This document shows positions 35,585 through 46,581 of a stretch of DNA of 64,000 nt, one piece after another. The notes below the pieces were generated by a model. That model was not told the origin of the DNA and did not search any database. It worked only from the letters and a program-made list of their open reading frames with translations. The DNA is from Capitulum mitella. Lineage: Eukaryota; Arthropoda; Thecostraca; Pollicipedomorpha; Pollicipedidae. The stretch lies in NCBI GenBank assembly GCA_030062745.1, contig CP099842.1:7509838-7573837 (forward strand). Direction: 5' to 3'. Numbering within the stretch: the stretch's first letter is position 1; each line of letters starts with the position of its first letter. The position numbers and the translations under genes are program-made.

Positions 35585-35984
35585 CTGCCAAAAATAAAAA
35601 GGATCATCATTTGTACATGCCAACAGATTACATTATTTGCCATGCATGCTAATACAATCCATAGCAGAAATCACTTTGCAGAATGACCTGTATCTGAATG
35701 CTAGATGATAGTTATATGCCATCTAACAAACATTAGAAGCAAACAGCATGGAGCACTCCTAAAAATTATAATTCATACCTAAATTAGTTGGTGGTTTATG
35801 ATATGATGTGTATAATAATGAGAATTCGATGTGAAAAGCTGCGACACATCTGACCAATGCAGTCAAAGACGTTAATAAGAAACCTCATGTCCTATCAATG
35901 AAAGCCAAATGACTTCATAGTGCCACTTCTTTGCATGTTGTGAACTCTGGAATAAATAATTCTAAGCCCTGCTTTCAGCTCTGT

Positions 35985-36830
35985 CGGCGCGGCCGTAAGA
36001 ATATGAGAAACTAGTTCCACTCAGGACACACCACATAATCTCAAGCCCCAGCGCCATGTGAACGCTACGTGTAGGACGCTATGCTACACATGTAAGGCGA
36101 ATATCGGAATAACAAACCATAAAACTTGCCATAACCCAGGTTCCCGACCGAATGTCAATAAACTAAATAGTGCGTTTCAATACACATCTAAAGCAATACA
36201 CCAGGAAAATACAAAATTCTCTAACCACTGCAACCGTATACCCAAAAACACATCTTTTAGTCATTTTTCAGGTTTTTCAGTACTTCCGAAAATTGTTAAG
36301 TCATCTATATTCTTATAAATATGGATAAATGAAAATATCTATTTTATCTGTTTTACCTATTGACCCGGCTCTAAATATTTGGTTCATAAATGGCGCTACT
36401 TATACATTTCTGTTGGGGGAAATATTCGGGGAATACCACTCTACCATGGATCATTTATAATACACGCTTGTGCGGGTGCGCTAGCTTTGGGTGTACGGTT
36501 GCTTGTGTTTGTGTGTAGGACACAGTCGATGGGCTCAAGAGTCCAGTCTTGAGTCAAGTTTTGCGTGTCGTCAGATATCAGTGGTTCGCCTGACTGGCGG
36601 CGCCACGGATTCATAGATTTATTCTTACTTCGCCACTGTCATACGGTCGTCCGACTTGTGCAGGAACGGAACTTGCTTGCGTGCCACGGTGACGTGTTGT
36701 TGGCCCCCCCTTATTTTTCCAGTACAATTTTTGATCGAAAAACCACTGGCCTCAGATTTTTACTTCTCCTCCCTGAAAATCTCAGCTATTTGGCAAAAAA
36801 TTGCTGGTCAGGTATCATGGCATGCCATCT
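35985..36830. promoter_or_regulatory. CpG-normal island between two CpG-depleted blocks, candidate bidirectional promoter
   Basis: CpG is frequent here but scarce on both sides (35050-35985 and 36830-39100). Since depleted blocks in this window follow transcription starts, this stretch may hold the start of the CFAP97 gene (minus) and of a plus-strand transcript, possibly a distant first exon of the TMEM272-like gene. I see no TATA box and no certain exon. Confidence 0.35.
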
Positions 36831-38768
36831 TAACCCTAACCTAAGCAGACCTAGCCATCACATTAAAGCTCATCACTTCATTGGTGTCAGTTTTTTACAC
36901 AGAGCATTAAGGGATCATTTGAGCAAACTCAGGATAAAGAAGGTGGCATCCAAGTTACAGCCACATTTGTAAACAGTGCAGTATGGTTTGAATTGATTCA
37001 GAAATGATAGTAGGAGTGTGCAGACTTTTCATTTAGCATGAAAGTTTGTCTGTTTTTCTGTATGATGTATCTAGCAAAAATGGTCTCTGAAGAGGAGGCA
37101 GTGTGACACATAGCACTTTTGATATGGCTGTCAGGAAACTAAATAAGAGTGATTCAAAGACCAAGCATCAGGTGTTGAATGTCACAGTTGGTTTCAGATG
37201 AGGCCAGTCATGGTAACTGGCATACTATCAATTTAGCTTCTGTTCTGAGAGACTTGTATGTAATGTGGCTGTACTAGCCAAATTATTGCAGATGCAGAGA
37301 AAGAAAGTCTACTGTCCAGGTTTTTATGAAATTTTGCACCCAAATCATGTAACAGTTCAAAGTAAAGTCATGGTGTTATTTAATGTTGTGATGTAGGTTG
37401 GTCTGTCTTACCAGAAGCTAGGCCGCTTTGTCAAAATCAGTTTATTCAATGCTACATATTGCCAGTTCCAACCACCCATGCTCCATTAATGTGTTTCTGA
37501 GGAAATAAGCCAACAGTTGTCATATTGAGGGATTTGACCTGATGTTGGCATTGCTAGTGACATTGAGAGTAACAAATGGGATACCTGGGATCCCAGCTTG
37601 CTAGACTGTCATACTCTATTTGTACCATCAAAAACAGGCCATTTGTTCTTGAGGCAGACAGGGAGGGGTAAAGAAGAATTCTCCCCACTAACCAGAAGTT
37701 AGCAAAATATAAGAAAAAAATGTCTTAAGGCCATTATCATGCTAGAACTGGAGAGCTTACCCAGCTGCAGTGTACCATGATACATAAACATGCTTTATGT
37801 TTTGAAGGATCAGTAATTGTTGCAGGAACAATTAGCACCAATGCTTGATGGCACTGGGCTAGTGTGGAACACCTATTAATGTTTTCCATGCATGTGGCCT
37901 GCACTATAGGGACGAGAGAGGGGTTACTGACTTTAAACTTCAGATTGTGACAGGATTTGACAAGATTTTGCAGCCACAGTGCTTTCTGCTGACACACACC
38001 AGGTGTAGGAGCATCCAGAAAAAGTGGGGGAGGGCAAAGATGTTTTCCCATAGGCTTTGTGCCAAATTTCCCCAAAAGTCTATAGCCACCCTGTCCCCCC
38101 CCCCCATTCCTATGTCCATGACACAAACTAGACATGCAGTTTGGTTTCTGTGGAACATACTGCAGTTTTTGCATGCCCTGGTGCACACTATGGTGGGATG
38201 TAGGAAAGTAGAAAATTAGGCTGTCTGGAAACTGCAAGCTAAGTTATATGGTTGCCATGATTTCCAATTTGGATGAGAATGTGATAAATACACCATTTCT
38301 AACTTTGCCAGTGTTCATCACATGCCTTGCCAGAGTCATGAAACAGGTATGTGTCTACTCAGTTTTTTGGGGTGACATGATAGCATTTAAGGAGTAAGGA
38401 TGTTTTGACTCAAGTCACTGAGCCAACATATTATTGTTATTGCAGAAAACCAGAATTCTGTATGTTTACTTAGTTGATTGAATGCCATCTACAGATATCC
38501 CTTTGATTATGCATCTTCAATCAACAGTTCTAGCATCTACAAAAATGCTGCAAAACTACTCAGTGCTTAGCCTTTGGCTAAGGTGAAGATGGCTTAAACA
38601 TCTAAGATGGCAGAAGATAGCTTCACTTTGTGGAGACTCTAGCAACTCTTCCAGCTTTCACAGTGCACAGCCCAAGTGCTGGTCATAACAGATCCTCTCT
38701 TTTGGAACAGTCACAGGACAACTTGCTAAAAGACTTGGAGGTGCACCAACCCTCTTGGCTGGTGGTTG
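36830..38768. other. CpG-poor stretch with no coding exon found
   Basis: AT-rich and nearly free of CpG (an occasional one near 37425 and 37910). Short open frames lack splice sites and domains. Confidence 0.45.
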
Positions 38769-39993
38769 TTAACCCTATTCCTGGCAAGGGGTGAATCTGC
38801 CCCCCCCTCAGATTTTTTGCTTGCCAGTCCCAGGGTTTCTGATGCAACTTTATGAAACGTGGTCACTTTTCCAACCTGTTCTTTATATGTCCTGTCACAA
38901 AATTTTGCAATTCTTTTTTGCTTTGAGGTGGAGCCAAGCAGCATTTTTGGGAGGCACATCACATTTTTGGCTTGGTTGAAAGAAAAAAAAAATGGCTGCC
39001 AGAAATAGCGTTTTAACATAGAATTCAAAATTATATATGGGTGAATAGGTGAATAGTTGGGCAAGCATGTAAATATGATTTTGTTAAGCTGAGGTCACTT
39101 CATAATGTGTGGTCAAGGTCACAAGTCAAAATCCGATTTCATAGTAATCATTTTGGTGCTGTTTTCCAGATGCCAAGCCCAGAATGTGTATGGCACACAA
39201 GGGTGCCCTCCATCTGTGTAGCAAGTTTCAGGTTGATATCAGGTCGGGTCACGGAGCAGTGGCCTAAAACGTCAGTGCACATACCCTATATCTTGATTGC
39301 CATAAAATGCAATTTTAGAGGTAGAGTAAATTTAAATGGTTGCAAACGTTTTCAAGCAATATGAAGTACACTTAAGGTCATTTCATGTCAGTCTATGATC
39401 ATTGAAGGTCATATGAGGTCAAAGGTTGTAAGTTGGCCTGGTAAACATGTGATCATGACAGGTCTGCTTTCATGGTCCTGTCACTACTTATGTGAACATT
39501 ATGCAGATATTGTAATACAGTTTGTACATCTTCAGCATAATATGACCAGTAAAAGCAAAAAAGATATTTTTTTCTTTTTTGCGAATTCAGTTTCTGAAAA
39601 ACTAATCCACCCATTTTCGTAGTCCTGTGAACGTGTATGAATTTCCTCAAAATTTTGAAATGTAAGAATCAATGATAGAAGCATCACATAATCTCTGGAT
39701 TCATGCCAGTTTCATCAAAATCGGCCCTTGAACGGCAAAGTTATAGCGAGTCCAAAAATATCCCTCCTTTTGACGTTTTCGCTCACCCACCCCCCGTATC
39801 CACCCGTTTCAAGATTTTGAAAACTTCTTTTAAGAGAAAACTATAGTTAACGTCACTGCAAATCGATTGCCGGTTGTTGCAATGAAATCGGATATGTAGC
39901 TCTCGAGATCTCCGGGAAGCGAATCCACCCCCCCACCTTCCCACTCCGCCGGAAATCGGCCATACCATCTAGTCCGCCGGGAAAAGGGTTTAA
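38769..39993. mobile_element. TTAA-bounded inverted-repeat element, copy A
   Basis: It starts TTAA CCCTATTCCTGGCAAGGGG and ends CCGCCGGGAAAAGGG TTTAA, so ends and target site have the form TTAA-CCCT...AGGG-TTAA typical of piggyBac-like elements. No transposase. The body aligns nearly end to end with copy B. Shared blocks include TTTTTTGCTTGCCA-TCCCAGGGTTT, GCATTTTTGGGAG, ATATCAGGTCGGGTCACGGAGC, CATGCCAGTTTCATC and GCAAATCGATTGCCG. A perfect TCAAGGTCA lies at 39113-39121, among further AGGTCA half-sites at 39375-39425. Confidence 0.8.
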
Positions 39994-40788
39994 GTCGGTA
40001 ATCGCTCTTTAAGACACCAAACAGCAGACCCGACTGCGGGCCTCCATTTTTCACCTCTCTTAAAGCATTTGCAGATTGTCTGAACGCCAGGCCCGCCGAG
40101 TCTTCCTGGTGTTGTTGTTGCCAAATGGCACATGACAAAAACAGCTCATCAGCCGGTTTTCCTGCAGCGTTTAATCATTATTATCAACACATGTCTTAAA
40201 TACCGCGTTGTCGGCCGAGTAACGTCTACTGTTTGCCTCGCATTGGTCTTTCGACCCGCAGATGAACGTTACACGCATATGGAACCGGTAAATATTATGC
40301 GCGCTTGGCCATCAACGCCTGAGCAATTCTTTACGCGGCAATATGGATGCCGGCGCTCATCGAAACAAGTTCAAATAACGTTGTGTTGTACTTGATTAAT
40401 GGGAGAAGTGACATTAGCTCTGCAGGTTCAGGCAACGAACTGACCGCAGCGACCAGTATTATTAGAAGTGAGGCCAAAGGCCGAGTGAGTCTTCCTTCAC
40501 CTAGGTAAAAGAAATTAAATTGAGCGGCCCGGCCCGGCCATGGCCGCCTATAGCGATTTCTGGAGGCTAATAACTTCGGAATCACTGGGCACCAAATCAT
40601 GACATTTACGCCAGAAGGTAGCTTAGTTCCTTAAGTTTTGTTAGCTGTATTTTTAATAAGTGACCTTGCAGGTTCCTTTCACATTACTATTTTGGGAGAA
40701 ACATTATCGCTCTTAAGACTAGTCTTTCATGTATCTTTTTGAATCGCTTGACAACGGCACCGGACCACAACATCGTTGCGCGTGATGC

Positions 40789-42010
40789 TTAACCATATTC
40801 CCGACAGGGGGGGGCTGAATTCGCCCCCTCGGGTTTTTTGCTTGCCAATTCCAGGGTTTTTGACGCAGTTTCACGAAAACTGGCGACTTTTCCCAGCTAC
40901 GCTTTCTACGTACCGTGGCAAAATTTCAAATTTCCGTTTTGCCCAGGGGCGGAGTCAGGCAACATTTTTGGGAGCCATCCCAGGCCATTTTTGGCCCTGT
41001 TGAGGGTACAAGGAAAATGACTGCCAAAATAGCGTTTTCAAGACGGAACTTAAAACTTTATATGGATGTATAGCTAAATAGCTGGACAACTTGCAAATAC
41101 AATTCTGTGTGTCTGAGGTCACTTAACAAGGTCAGGTCAAGGTCAATAGCCAAAATTTGGTTTTATAGTAATAATTTCGATGCTATTTTTTGAAATGCCA
41201 AAGCCGGAAAATATGTAACAAAGAAGGCTGCCCTCTACTTGTGTATCAACCTTCAGCTCGATATCAGGTCGGGTCACGGAGCTACGACCCGAAATGTCAA
41301 TGCGCGTACCCTATATCGCAATAGCCGTAACACGGAATTTTTGAAATAGAGTGAATTCAAATGACTGAAAACGCTTACAGATAATACTTAACGTAATACT
41401 GAACACACACGAGATCATTTTAAGTGACCCCAAGGTCACTGGAGGTCATTTAAGGTCAAAGGTCTCAAGTTGATTTGAAGAGCATGTGACCATGGCAGTT
41501 CCCCCTTTTTCATGCCCGTTGTACCGCCTGTGTTAACAGTAAACAAACATTGTAATATGATTTGTACTTCTTTAGCATAACATGATTAGAAGAAGCCAAA
41601 AAAACTGCTTTTACCTGTTTTGTTCATGCAGTTTTTGAAAAACTAATCCTATTCTTGAAACCCTGTGAACACCTGTGAATTTTCCCAAAATTTCTAATAT
41701 GTGTTTACCCGTGGTAAAAGCCCCTTCCATAATCTCTCGATTCATGCCAGTTTCATCGAAGTCAGTCCGTAAACAACGAAGTTATAAGAAGTCCAAAAGT
41801 ACCCCCCATTTTGATGTTTTTGACCCCGGTATCCACCCCTTTCAGAATTCCGAAAACTTATTTTTTAAAAGCGCAGTTTACGTCATGGCAAATCGATTGC
41901 CGTTTGTTGCGATGAAACCGGATGTGTAGTTCTGGAGACCTCGGGGGGGCCAAATCCGCCCCCCTGCCGGGAATCGGCCATACCGTGTAGCCCTCCGGGA
42001 AGAGGGTCAA
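40789..42010. mobile_element. TTAA-bounded inverted-repeat element, copy B
   Basis: Direct-orientation relative of copy A, starting TTAA CCATATTCCCGACAGGGG and ending CCCTCCGGGAAGAGGG TCAA, so the right TTAA has one change. The copies differ at many sites, so they are old. A perfect TCAAGGTCA is at 41137-41145, with a further cluster at 41420-41465. No coding capacity. Confidence 0.78.
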
Positions 42011-42012
42011 AC

Positions 42013-42402
42013 CAGACACGTAACCAAGGGGGACCATTGGGCCATGTGCCCCCTCCCCCAAGCCAAGCGGTCTACTCTAGATATTTAGCGATTTCTTAGG
42101 AACACGGAGTAGTGGACCACATATATGCTACAAAAGCAAACATTGTGTGGTTTTCCTGTACATAAAATATGAGGCTTTTTGGTTGGTTTTCCATGTGGTT
42201 GCTTTTGAAATGGTTGATGGTTGTTTTTGATTGGCGGTTGTTGTTGACATGTTTGTCATGACAAACATGTCTGTTGACATGTTTGTCAGGTTGACAAACA
42301 AAAAATTGTTGCTTTTTCATACCAATTTCGTCATTTGTCAGTGACATCTGACGAAATATGGAATTTGGTCTTCCCCTGAGTCAAATTCTGGCTACGTGCC
42401 TG
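42013..42402. mobile_element. short inverted-repeat element (copy 2)
   Basis: Left end CAGACACGTAACCAAGGGGG; right end CAAATTCTGGCTACGTGCCTG is its approximate inverse. Related to the element at 29527-29773 but longer because of a 42180-42300 insert. That insert includes a perfect 26 bp palindrome at 42246-42271 (GACATGTTTGTCA and its inverse). It abuts copy B almost exactly. Confidence 0.7.
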
Positions 42403-43065
42403 ACTTAAACCTGCAATGTTTTGGGCGAAAAATAATGAAGTAGATCGACAAATGCCGTTTTGTTCTGCGAAGTGCATAAAGGGGAAGTAATAATGCAAAC
42501 TATAACAAAGTAGGCCACGTCCGTAATGCACACCACAGTGCGTCTTACTGGGTCTAAAAGTTCAAGAAATCTGAAATGGATCGAATCGAAAGTCATAACG
42601 GAAAACAATATCCAGTTCCAGATCCATTTAAACAATGAAATTGCAATACGGCACCGATTCCTATGAAGTATTTTTAATCCGGGTCTGACGATCTCCAAAC
42701 CCGATCCTTTGATATCCTGCTTACTGTTGGTTTCACAACACAGGTAAATGGGAGCCTTGAGCATATTTTGAAGAGATTCCTTCCATGTAATGTCATAGGT
42801 GTAAGAAAAGGTGGCCTTAATGTCCCACTTCGCTCGTTCCTTATCCTTGGAATAAATCGCAATCCAATGTTCTTGTATGTTCTTTTTCCAGGTGCCTGTC
42901 AGAAAAGGTGGTGAAGAAGTTGGTAAATGAAAACTTAACTTAACTGGAGCAGAATCGCAACATCAAAATGTCAGACGCCAACGTCGGATGGAGATATGGG
43001 GATGTAGAAAACAATTCATGCGGTGCCGTCAGCACCGTCACTTAATAACCAGGATACTTTGCATC

Positions 43066-46000
43066 ATGACCCACCCTCCATCCTATGCAGAAGCAATGGC
43101 AGCAGCAGGTAAGTGGCAGAAACAGTTTAAATAATGTAAACCGTTACTCATGATGAAAAGGAACTCATACTGTAACTATTCGATGATAAATAAGTAGCTG
43201 TTTAATATTATGTTTCCCTGTGGAATTATCTCAGCGAATTTTATTACATGGCACCAATGTCCACTTGACACCAGTGTGGCCTGCAGGGCGTTCTGTACCA
43301 CTCGAGGGTGGGTCTGGGACTGGCCACTCTCCTGCCCCTGCTCATTCTGGTTCTGGCAATGCTGACGACACCCAGCCACAGCCTGCCTCAGGAGCTGGCA
43401 GCAGAGGTAAGTTATCTGTCATGCTATCTGAAGTAGAGAGGCATGGCTACTTTTTTTTTTTTCATTTGATACGAATGCTTTGCTAGGGTGCTTTGGGGCC
43501 AGAGTCCCTCCTAAACAGGACTTGTTGCACGGATTCTGGGTCCCTGCGTCCGATCACACAATTCCAGGTTAACGACGTAATGTTGAGGTTAAAGTTTTAC
43601 GTGCCAACATTTACGACACGGTCAAGAGGTGACCATTGTCTCCCTGTAACGGTCAGTTGCCAAGTGACTTGCGACAGAAATACGGGGCTCCGAGGGGACT
43701 CAAACCCATCTTGGAAGGAGGGGGGGGGGAACGGTGACAGATTCTGTACCAACTCAGCTACCGACAGGACCTGACCTCATACATTTGACTCCAGATTCCC
43801 CATCAGCGCCAGTCACACGCATAATGAAGTCATCTCAGGTGCCAGTCTATATTTAATAACCTTGGTGCATAAGAATATGATTAGCTTGAAAATTGTTTTC
43901 ATAAGCCATATGCGGAATCTTACTTCTATCACGGACGATGCCAGCTTGACCGAGGACAAAGCCGTATCACGTGGATGATCATCAGCAGTGGATTGTGAAC
44001 AGGCACGGTTCCATTGATCGTATGGGTTTCTTAGAGACATCCAAAGCTCACTGTACTGCGCAAAGGAACGTGGGTTGTGGGATTCGCCGCTTACTGCACT
44101 AGTGGTATACTCCTGAGCAACTGCCCCCATATGTGATTCGTTGTGTGTTCCATGCAGGCCATAATGTTATTATTGGCAAAGCTGGCAAACTGTTATTTCT
44201 GGAGCTCATGATGCAATATGATGTTTGCGGTTTGCTCCACAGGTGATGCTCCTCCTAGTTATCAGTCGCTCTTCGGACAGATCAAGGAGGCTCGAGAAAC
44301 TTCGTCAAGTGTCTGCGACTTCTTGACCAAGATCTTCCTCATGCCTCTTGGGTTTCTCGTAGCTTTGGGTACGTAAGAAATCCAAGCCTTCTGCAGTCCT
44401 GTTTGGGTTGCAGGGAAAATTCATGTGTTACAAAATCACTTGTAACTCCACTTATGAGATCCATTCTCCTGTTTTCCGCAATGGCCGCTCGTGATCTCAC
44501 AAACACCTGAGGCGCAGCGCAAGTGTAGTACCAAACTGTGTTATATATGGCTGTCTGTGTTATATACGTTGTCTTACTGTTTAACCGTGAGTGAGATCCG
44601 ACCCTTTTCAGATCGACGTATGTAAAAGAAACGAAATGTTACATGACGCATCACTTTCGGTGTTTTGTCTGTTATCTGCAAAGAAAGCTGGAGTAAATTG
44701 GAAATCCACGTGAATCCGCGCAACGGTAATAATGAGAATACGCCCGCGTTCGGCGCTCCGGGTGGAAAGTTCTTTCCCGTTTCACAGGCGGATAAGTGAT
44801 CGTCGGTGTTAGCGACATACGTTCACTGTTAATCATTTGTGCACAGTTCCAAAACATGCACTCGTTTCTAACATTTTTAACTGGCACGAAATGTAAATAT
44901 ATGACATTTTTATCAATACTTTAATCAGTATCATATTAATGTAATAATTTAACTGATCCTTTCTCTGCCACTGATGCCAGTTCAGACAGTCGAGCATGCT
45001 TTGTTGGTGAGCCCGAAGATGACACCACGGTGGCGGTGGCCAGAGACAGTATTACGTCTCGCTTCAGGGGCTCTGTTAGCTTCGTTGGCGGCGGCTGGCG
45101 TGCAGTTTTGCGGACGCTCACCAGGGGCGCTGTATTACGCCAGATTCTAGCGTTGGCTGAGGTGGTTGGGCTGTCTGCCTCTAACGGCCTCGCGCCGTAT
45201 GCTTGCAGGGCAGCCGGGGTGGGGATACGGCGCGGCGTGGGCGCCTTTACGGGTATGTCCCCTGCTATGTTGATAAATGCGGGGACAGACAGACAGACAG
45301 ACATAGGACAGACAACACATTAGTCCAGCTTAATCATGCATTCACTTTGGTAAACGGAGTTATTATACACACATTACGCATAATTCTGGTTCCACATTTC
45401 CTGACATTTTAGGTGAGGCACTGTCTCGGTTTCCTCTAATGACGAGCCGCCACTGTTTTTCCGTCGAAAGATTATAGCTAAATGCATTTGAGCTCGTACA
45501 TGAATTACTTCATGTGTTGTGTTTACTTTCATGAATTACTTCGTGTATTGTTCATGTCTGTCCGGGTGCCGATGTCGCGGACTGCTGGACAAGTTAACAG
45601 CAAAGCTTGCACACCGGCGTGGCGTTTGTGTGCCGCTCTCTGGCTGCAGACCTGTGCAGTCCACCGTGTTGGCCGAGCCGCGGCCTCCTGCGCTGAGCCG
45701 TGCTGGTGTGCCAACAGTGATCTTCATCGGCTGCGTGTGCCTGCTATTCGGCCTGCCCGTCACGCTGCTGGCGGTCGGCTCGTACTACATGTACGACTGT
45801 CCGGTGCAGCCGGCCATCCCGATCTGGATGGTGATTGGAGGTGAGGCGACCCGGCGCCAGCGCGCCGGCGACAGTGTTACAGCCCTTCGGGGCAGCTCTC
45901 GCGGCACTGAGTGCGATTCCGGGGCGCTGGGGATTCAGAGGCTGGTGCGGATGGAAGATATTGAAGGCTGCAGGAGTGCAGCGCGTATGAAACGGAGTGT

Positions 46001-46581
46001 CTGTGTCGGGATGCTGCTGTGGTGCTGTCCGACACGCGAGACGCCGATTCCAGTGCCTGCGTTACTCTGTATATGATGGCGTCACATGCTGTTGCGTGAC
46101 CGCATCGGTGCACATCTGAAAAAGAATGTTTATCCGTCAGGCCTGATGATGCTTCTTCACGCGGTGCAGTCGAAGGGCAAGGACAGCGCCTGTTTCGACG
46201 GGTTGATGACTCTGTGCTACTTGGTCTGGTACATCACAGGTGAGGCGGCTGTCGCGGGCGTCCGCACGGCCGGTGCGGGGTGCTCGGTTTGTCGGAGTCG
46301 GCCGCGTCCCACTGGTGCTGACGTCACAGCCGGGCGTCTGCGCCGGCGGCGGCGGCAGGGGCGGGGACTCGCACCGCGGCTTGTTCGCCGATCGAGGCTG
46401 ACGCTGGCGCTGATCGGCAGGCGCGGGCATCATCTACCCGCACTGCTGGCCGGCGTATGAGCCGGGCGGCTCGGAGGACCCGCTCCACTGCGGCTTCACC
46501 CTCTACATGACGGCCTTCGTGGTGATCAACATACTGTCCGTGCTGGTGGCTCTGCTCTGCTGCGTGGTCGTCACCTCGTGA
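43066..46581 (+). CDS. TMEM272-like multi-pass membrane protein
   Basis: Five exons: 43066-43108, 43287-43406, 44243-44368, 45718-45840, 46421-46581. All are GT-AG, every junction is phase 1, and the product is about 190 residues. It begins MTHPPSYAEAMAAAG (a PPSY motif), then a Gly/Ser/Pro-rich linker, then DAPPSYQSLFGQIKEARETS, the hallmark of TMEM272-like proteins. Next are hydrophobic segments FLMPLGFLVALVIFIGCVCL and LPVTLLAVGSYYMYDCPVQP, then AIPIWMVIGG, matching the family's DCP-QP-IPIYLIVGG. A Cys-containing loop (YPHC...DPLHCG) and a last helix (AFVVINILSVLVALLCC) end the protein. Function in this family is unknown. PPSY motifs are potential WW-domain ligands (established for PPxY). 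The stretch after the VGG motif is shorter than usual, so an extra exon between 45840 and 46421 cannot be excluded. Confidence 0.85.
43530..43775 (-). mobile_element. tRNA-derived SINE
   Basis: Read on the minus strand, it has an A-box-like TAGCTGAGTTGG near 43750 and a B-box-like GGTTTGAGTCC near 43696, the spacing of a tRNA-derived pol III promoter. The tail then reads GGCACGTAAAACTTTAACC. It lies in intron 2 of the TMEM272-like gene. Confidence 0.6.
45281..45302. repeat. (ACAG)n microsatellite
   Basis: About five tandem GACA units in an intron of the TMEM272-like gene. Confidence 0.85.

Noticed and set aside
36565-36972. 135-codon plus-strand open frame near the putative bidirectional promoter
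   Set aside because: No recognisable family, low-complexity composition, and it crosses a CpG boundary without codon bias.
44936-45304. 122-codon minus-strand open frame in a TMEM272-like gene intron
   Set aside because: No domain, no signal peptide and no splice context; it ends in a GACA microsatellite.
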